A stretch of 64,000 bases of DNA from Epiperipatus broadwayi (Eukaryota > Onychophora > Udeonychophora > Euonychophora > Peripatidae), in contig JAQFVV010000450.1 of assembly GCA_028023455.1 (NCBI GenBank), positions 1 through 64,000 of the forward strand, in the 5' to 3' direction. Position numbers and translations under genes: made by a program. Positions within the stretch are counted from its first letter, which is position 1. Every line of letters begins with the position of its first letter. The notes under the pieces were generated by a model. The model was not told the origin of the DNA and did no database searches. It saw only the letters and a program-made list of their open reading frames with translations. Shown piece after piece: positions 59,380-64,000 of this stretch.

Positions 59380-62240
59380 TAAGTATATATACTATATTTA
59401 TATTTAAATATTAAAACAATAGTTATTGGTTTATAAACAGACATATAATAAAACAAACAACTGTTTGTGAAACTCGAGGGTATTTAAAATTTCAAGGATT
59501 TAATAAAAAGATGCTCATTGGCTGGATATAATAAAAATCACCATTCTCTTGCAGAAAAAGTCAGTAACTACAATGGAAAACTAGAATCAAAGAGGCTTAA
59601 TACTTGACTGAGCTAATTAACTAACATTATGAAAAATAATATATTACAGATGAAATTTTACTATTAAATGGTGCACATTTCTACTACTGCAAAATAATCA
59701 CATTATTGATTAATTAATAATTCTGAATGGATAAATAATGGATACTTAAAGTTCTAAAGTGAAACTTTTTCATAAACATATTAAGAGAAAGCTAACCCTA
59801 CTTTAATATGTACCACAGAAAACAAAACCAGCTAAGCATTTACAACTGATTCACAAAAAGTATTAAACTATTTCCAGCTAGAGTCATAAAACGCAAATGC
59901 AAAATAGTTTGAATCCTCACTACCCAACAAATGACAATTTTGGCGAGTTACTCTTTTATTTCAATGATAAGTCAATGCTGATCTGGATTTTAATTTTTCA
60001 AACAGGGAACTTATTGTTTTTAAAACATATAACACAATCAGTTTTCCAGGGAATCATTTGTCAATAGATTATCTCAGACTTCCAATTTAATGTTTTAGCT
60101 AAGCTTACATTGTGTTCTGTGGAAAACGCAATTGTAATATACTAACTAAAATCATTAACATAATTTTTAATACTATTAAAAAAAAACTTAAACATTTATT
60201 TAGCCTAAGGATTTTAAACAAGCGTATTCATTTTGCACTATAAATTTATTGATTGTTTTCTCTAATATTTTTTATATTCATATGTGTCAATTATTAAGAC
60301 ATCACAAACCTCACTGATGATGCTCAAAGGTGATGCCTAATACATTCAACTTGCTTTGGGCCCCAAAAACCATCATTTGCATATTCTCATTATTTGCATT
60401 CTGGCAGATTCAATGCAAATAATTGCCGATCTTTGAAATTCACCCCTCCCTCTCCAGATACGATGATAAACAGTAAAAAACTATTTTCAAAAAAGTTCGC
60501 GCACACACAAATTTCAAGTTGCAATAAGTGAAATAATTAAAAAAATGTTTTTTTTTTATTTTTACCTGAGATAAAAATAACACATCGTAGGATATTTGCA
60601 GTTTAATTTTAATGCCAGATTGTAATTTTATAAATGTTAAATAATAATAATAATAATTATTTCTTAACATTGCTATATAAAGCACTATACAAATTTTAAC
60701 CATGCAAAATCATTTACATTTTTTCTAATAATTTTTAATATATATCGCGCAAAATCACATAAAAAATTGAAAGTTTCTTTCTAATATTTGCTAAAATGTG
60801 AAATTAAGTAATCTTCATTTTTAAAAATAGTACTGGCAATTTTGTATTCCCATGTGTGTAAAATAAAAGGAAAAATCTCAGTCTAGCTGCTTTTATCCTT
60901 TCAAGCAAATGATCATAATAAATAAATAAATAAATAAATATGAATCTCAATTTTTATCATTCTTAATGGAAATGATAGATAAGTCCCCCCTCCCCTTTTT
61001 TTTTTTTACTAACAAAGCTTACTAAACAGAAATAAATGAATTTTAACTTTTTTAAAAAAAAAAAGATAATTAAGTTAAATTAACAAACGAACGGCTTCCC
61101 AGAAATGAATATTTTCATTTGATGAACATTTACATACAAATGTATTCTTATATATACAAATCACTTAAAAATAGTATCATTATATGTCAACATAAAAAAA
61201 TCATCATCACTTATAATCCCTTGAAAATGTCTACGGCTATATTATCTATAGAAGAGAAAGAACAATATAAAGTTATAAAACGAGGAAAGAGGAAAAAAAA
61301 AAATTGGAATCCAAATTGCTATATATCTAATAAAATGGTAGAAATGTGATTATTCCATTGTTATAGGTAGTACATAAGAATAATCGATGGTATGAGACCC
61401 TTGATGACCAGATCCTGAAATAACCTACATTAAATGTTAGTAATAATTAGTAGTGAAATAAATTATGAGGAGGATAACTTTCATTTTTTTATTAAATCCG
61501 AAGCATATTTCTGCAAAGTTCAAATACACACAGAAGAAACTGAATAAATATTTTTAAAATTTAAAATAAAAAAAAATACAACGAAACTACTATTGCAAAC
61601 ACTTTCATCTTTTCCATAAAATCACCCAGTTTTTTCTGATATATCATTAATAACCTTTTAATCACAGATTTTTAAAACTAGTGTAAACAAATGGGCCTAT
61701 TTTTATCTTTTTTTTTTTTTTGCAATGCAATAAAGTTTTGAGTGAAGTATTTTTTTATCTCCAATATTCTAAAATTGTCTATAAATCTCACAATGTATGT
61801 TAAAACTTAGAAAGGAGATTATTTAAAAATGAAAACAATTATTAAAGAATTTGTCATTTTAGAAATACTTACTTTTACTAAATGTATGTCTTACAGTTTA
61901 AACACATGATCTCTTTTGGAAAATGTAAAAATTTCGAACAATTACGATGTTAAATTTGTGAAAAATAAGTTATTATAGTTCTATTATGCTGCTATCTCAA
62001 TTAAACTTTATTACTATTTTGCATTTCAATGATTTTCCATCATCTCATAATGACAATATGGGTTACTATTTTAACATCTCATTTTAATATTAAAATCATT
62101 ATTCAATATTATGAATCAATAAACTGTACCCGATTTATTAAAAATATAATTTTACAAATAAAAAAACATCCTTCAAAAATCATAATCTCTGCAAATATAG
62201 AAAAAAATAAAAATAAAGTGAAATAAAGTATGTAATGAAA
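59380..62240. other. No gene recognised; expected to be upstream intron of PTPN23
   Basis: Searched by eye on the minus strand for the PTP WPD region and an exon ending in a His-Cys codon pair before GT; none was found. Contains (AAAT)n near 60920 and poly-T/poly-A runs. A basic 40-codon stretch near 61227 has no family resemblance. Confidence 0.45.
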
Positions 62241-62247
62241 ATAATTA

Positions 62248-62349
62248 CTTTTTTTCCCCATATGTCAAAGCATCGGCCGGGAAGCGAACCCGCAACTGTC
62301 TGCAAGCAACTGTTTGCAAGGCAGCTGCGCTGATCTCTCGGCTACCAAT
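62248..62349 (-). repeat. tRNA-like SINE (family L)
   Basis: The complement reads TTGGTAGCCGAGAGATCAGC, GCTGCCTTGCAAACAGTTGC, box B CGGGTTCGCTTCCC, CCGATGCTTTGAC and an A tail. Confidence 0.8.
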
Positions 62350-62610
62350 AGCTTGACAACTTTTTCTTATTGGATGATCACAGTAACACGGGTAAAAATA
62401 AAATTAATGAAATCTTTATTAATTGAGCACCATTTGTAAAATGCGAAGAAATTGATATTAATTTAATTATCACAAATCTATGAAATTCTATTCTAAAATT
62501 TAAAATTGAATTTACAATTATTAAAATATCACAAAGTTCTGCACAATTAGGATTAGCAAACAGTTATCAATCATACTTTTCTTTCTATAGTTACAATAAA
62601 TTTCTGTAAT

Positions 62611-62700
62611 TTTTTTTTCTCATGTGTCAAAGCATCGGCCTGGAAGTGAACCCGGGACGACTGCTTGTAAGGCGGCTGTGCTAACCACTCGGCCATCAAT
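62611..62700 (-). repeat. tRNA-like SINE (family L) with target-site duplication
   Basis: The complement reads GATGGCCGAGTGGTTAGCAC, CGCCTTACAAGCAGTCGTCC, box B CGGGTTCACTTCC and CCGATGCTTTGACACATG with an A tail. AATTTCTGTAATTTTT occurs just outside both ends (from 62599 and from 62698), a 16-bp duplication as expected for retroposition. Confidence 0.85.
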
Positions 62701-63407
62701 TTCTGTAATTTTTATTCACGTTTTTTTTTAAAAAATCATATCTGATTAAAATCAGTACAATCGTGTATACTTTTGTTTTTAAATAATTATTATACAAATA
62801 TTTTGTAAAAATAATCATAAATATTTAAATAAACTACAAAAAATATACATTTTTTTGCTCATCGCTAACAACAATTAAAAAAAGAGTTTACAATTAATCT
62901 TGCAAAAAAACTACCAATCAGTGGATTTTGACTCCTTTGTAGTTTTTTTTTTTTGGCTATAGAATACTATCTCTTCAGATTTTTTTAAAACTAATATCAA
63001 TATATTGTAGTTTCAGTTTTACCATCAAATGAATTTAAAAATGACAAAAGAGTACTAAAGATATGCACATAAGTGATTTAAAGCCGTAGTATAGCAGTAC
63101 CATCACAATACTCAATAACACCGCACAGCCGAGAATCGGTTCATTATCGTCATTCCTGTAAAAAATTGGCCGCCATTATTCATGAATTCAATACCAATGG
63201 TTTTTTTCTAGAATCAATTAACTTTTGACAAGAATAAGCATATTAAAAACAATGATTACTGATATTATTCTAACACACATATATAATATGTATGCACGTG
63301 GTATTAGAGCTGCAACATGAAGAATTATAATCGTTTAATTATTAAATTAATTAGGTTATTAAATCAAAAACATATTTTAAAATCTACATTAAAAGAAAAC
63401 AATTTAA

Positions 63408-63998
63408 CAAAAAAAAAATACGAAAAGCATTAATGTGAAAAATAGTTAAAATGCATGTTTGTACAGGCTTACACCTGCATTTATATATGTAATATATGTG
63501 GGATTTGAACTCAGACTTTCACACGACCTACAACTCTCAGTGCCATCTTATATTGCTGACTCACCTGATCACACACATGTTGAAAAGATAAATAATCACT
63601 AATATCTGTATTTTGTGCTAAACCAGCACTCATTAAAGTATGAAGATTGGTTATCTTAATATAAAACTGAGTCCTAATTCTATATATGTGTGGAGATGGT
63701 AATCTGAACCAACTGATGAGTGCTGGTTTAGCACGAAGTACGTTTATTGGTGATTATTTATCTTTTCAACATGTGTGTGATCAGGTGAGTCAGCAATATA
63801 AGATGACACTGAGAGTTGTATGTAGGTCGTGTGAAAGTCTAGAGTTCGAAACCCGCATATATTACATATATAAATGCAGGTGTAAGCCTGTACAATGTAT
63901 TAAAATAGATTATGCACATGCAAACACACACTCAGTTTGATTTAAACACGCATTTTAACTATTCTTCACATTAATGCTTTTCGTATTTTTTTTTTTTA
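63408..63998. repeat. Foldback of family D, ~230-280-bp arms
   Basis: AATACGAAAAGCATTAATGT, AGTTAAAATGCATGT and ACAGGCTTACACCTGCATTT on the left are inverted on the right (AATGCAGGTGTAAGCCTGT, ACGCATTTTAACTATTCTTC, ACATTAATGCTTTTCGTATT). The inner part carries TGCTGGTTTAGCACGAAGTA, shared with 7.7, 8.2 and 46.7 kb. GAGTTCGAAACCCGC on the right arm looks like a tRNA box B. Confidence 0.9.
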
Positions 63999-64000
63999 AT

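Noticed and set aside
60540-60620. Candidate upstream PTPN23 exon with CTCAG|GTAAAA donor on the minus strand
   Set aside because: The frame before it (ISYDVLFLS) does not match a PTP domain and does not end in His-Cys.
61119-61349. 76-codon plus-strand frame with a Lys-rich end
   Set aside because: Composition-driven and no family resemblance; the internal ATG at 61227 has no supporting context.
63470-63500. Minus-strand TGCAG|GTGTAAG as the donor of the missing Cys exon
   Set aside because: It lies in the 63.4-64 kb hairpin repeat, and the preceding codons are not PTP-like.

Overview
The window is AT-rich (roughly a quarter G+C by eye) eukaryotic DNA from an animal. It has spliced exons, a very long intron, tRNA-derived SINEs, decayed LINEs, DNA transposons and many long hairpin-forming repeats. 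No bacterial-type gene organisation is present. The one host gene recognised is the 3' end of a minus-strand PTPN23/HD-PTP (Myopic) gene, an ESCRT-associated Bro1-domain pseudophosphatase-type protein found across animals. The repeat types and long intron would fit a large invertebrate genome such as a mollusc (perhaps a cephalopod), but the species cannot be fixed from this sequence.

Host gene: the penultimate coding exon (57665-57864, minus) encodes the end of the tyrosine-phosphatase domain, starting inside the catalytic P-loop. The terminal exon (28892-29589, minus) encodes the Ser/Thr-rich C-terminal tail and the conserved DPLSQLDPLW end. The donor and acceptor have matching phase across an intron of about 28.1 kb. 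Upstream exons (Bro1, V-domain, proline-rich region, rest of the PTP domain) were not found between 57.9 and 64 kb and probably lie beyond the window. From 28.7 kb down to position 1 is sequence 3' of this gene, with no other host gene recognised.

Layout: 0-2.5 kb holds LINE reverse-transcriptase C-terminal remnants. 3-9.3 kb holds dispersed foldback repeats and a dimeric tRNA-like SINE. 10.58-16.83 kb is a 166-bp satellite array interrupted by a complete but decayed 3.86-kb piggyBac-like transposon (10701-14561) and by a 390-bp foldback. 19.3-25.7 kb has palindromes, foldback repeats and two opposed mariner remnants. 27.8 kb has a hAT-like terminus. Inside the long intron (29.6-57.7 kb) are a SINE, a LINE C-terminal remnant followed by a 135-bp tandem repeat, a 2.2-kb TGTAACGA...TCGTTACA element, several foldbacks, a hAT-type MITE, and reverse-transcriptase and GIY-YIG remnants of Penelope-like elements. 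54.3-55.0 kb is an extreme purine-rich tract. 57-64 kb carries a cluster of four tRNA-like SINE copies and three foldbacks.

No convincing novel multi-gene system is visible. The most interesting points are the HD-PTP P-loop (alanine where vertebrate HD-PTP has serine), the piggyBac-like insertion with a TTAT duplication inside a satellite, and the unusual density of long-arm foldback elements.
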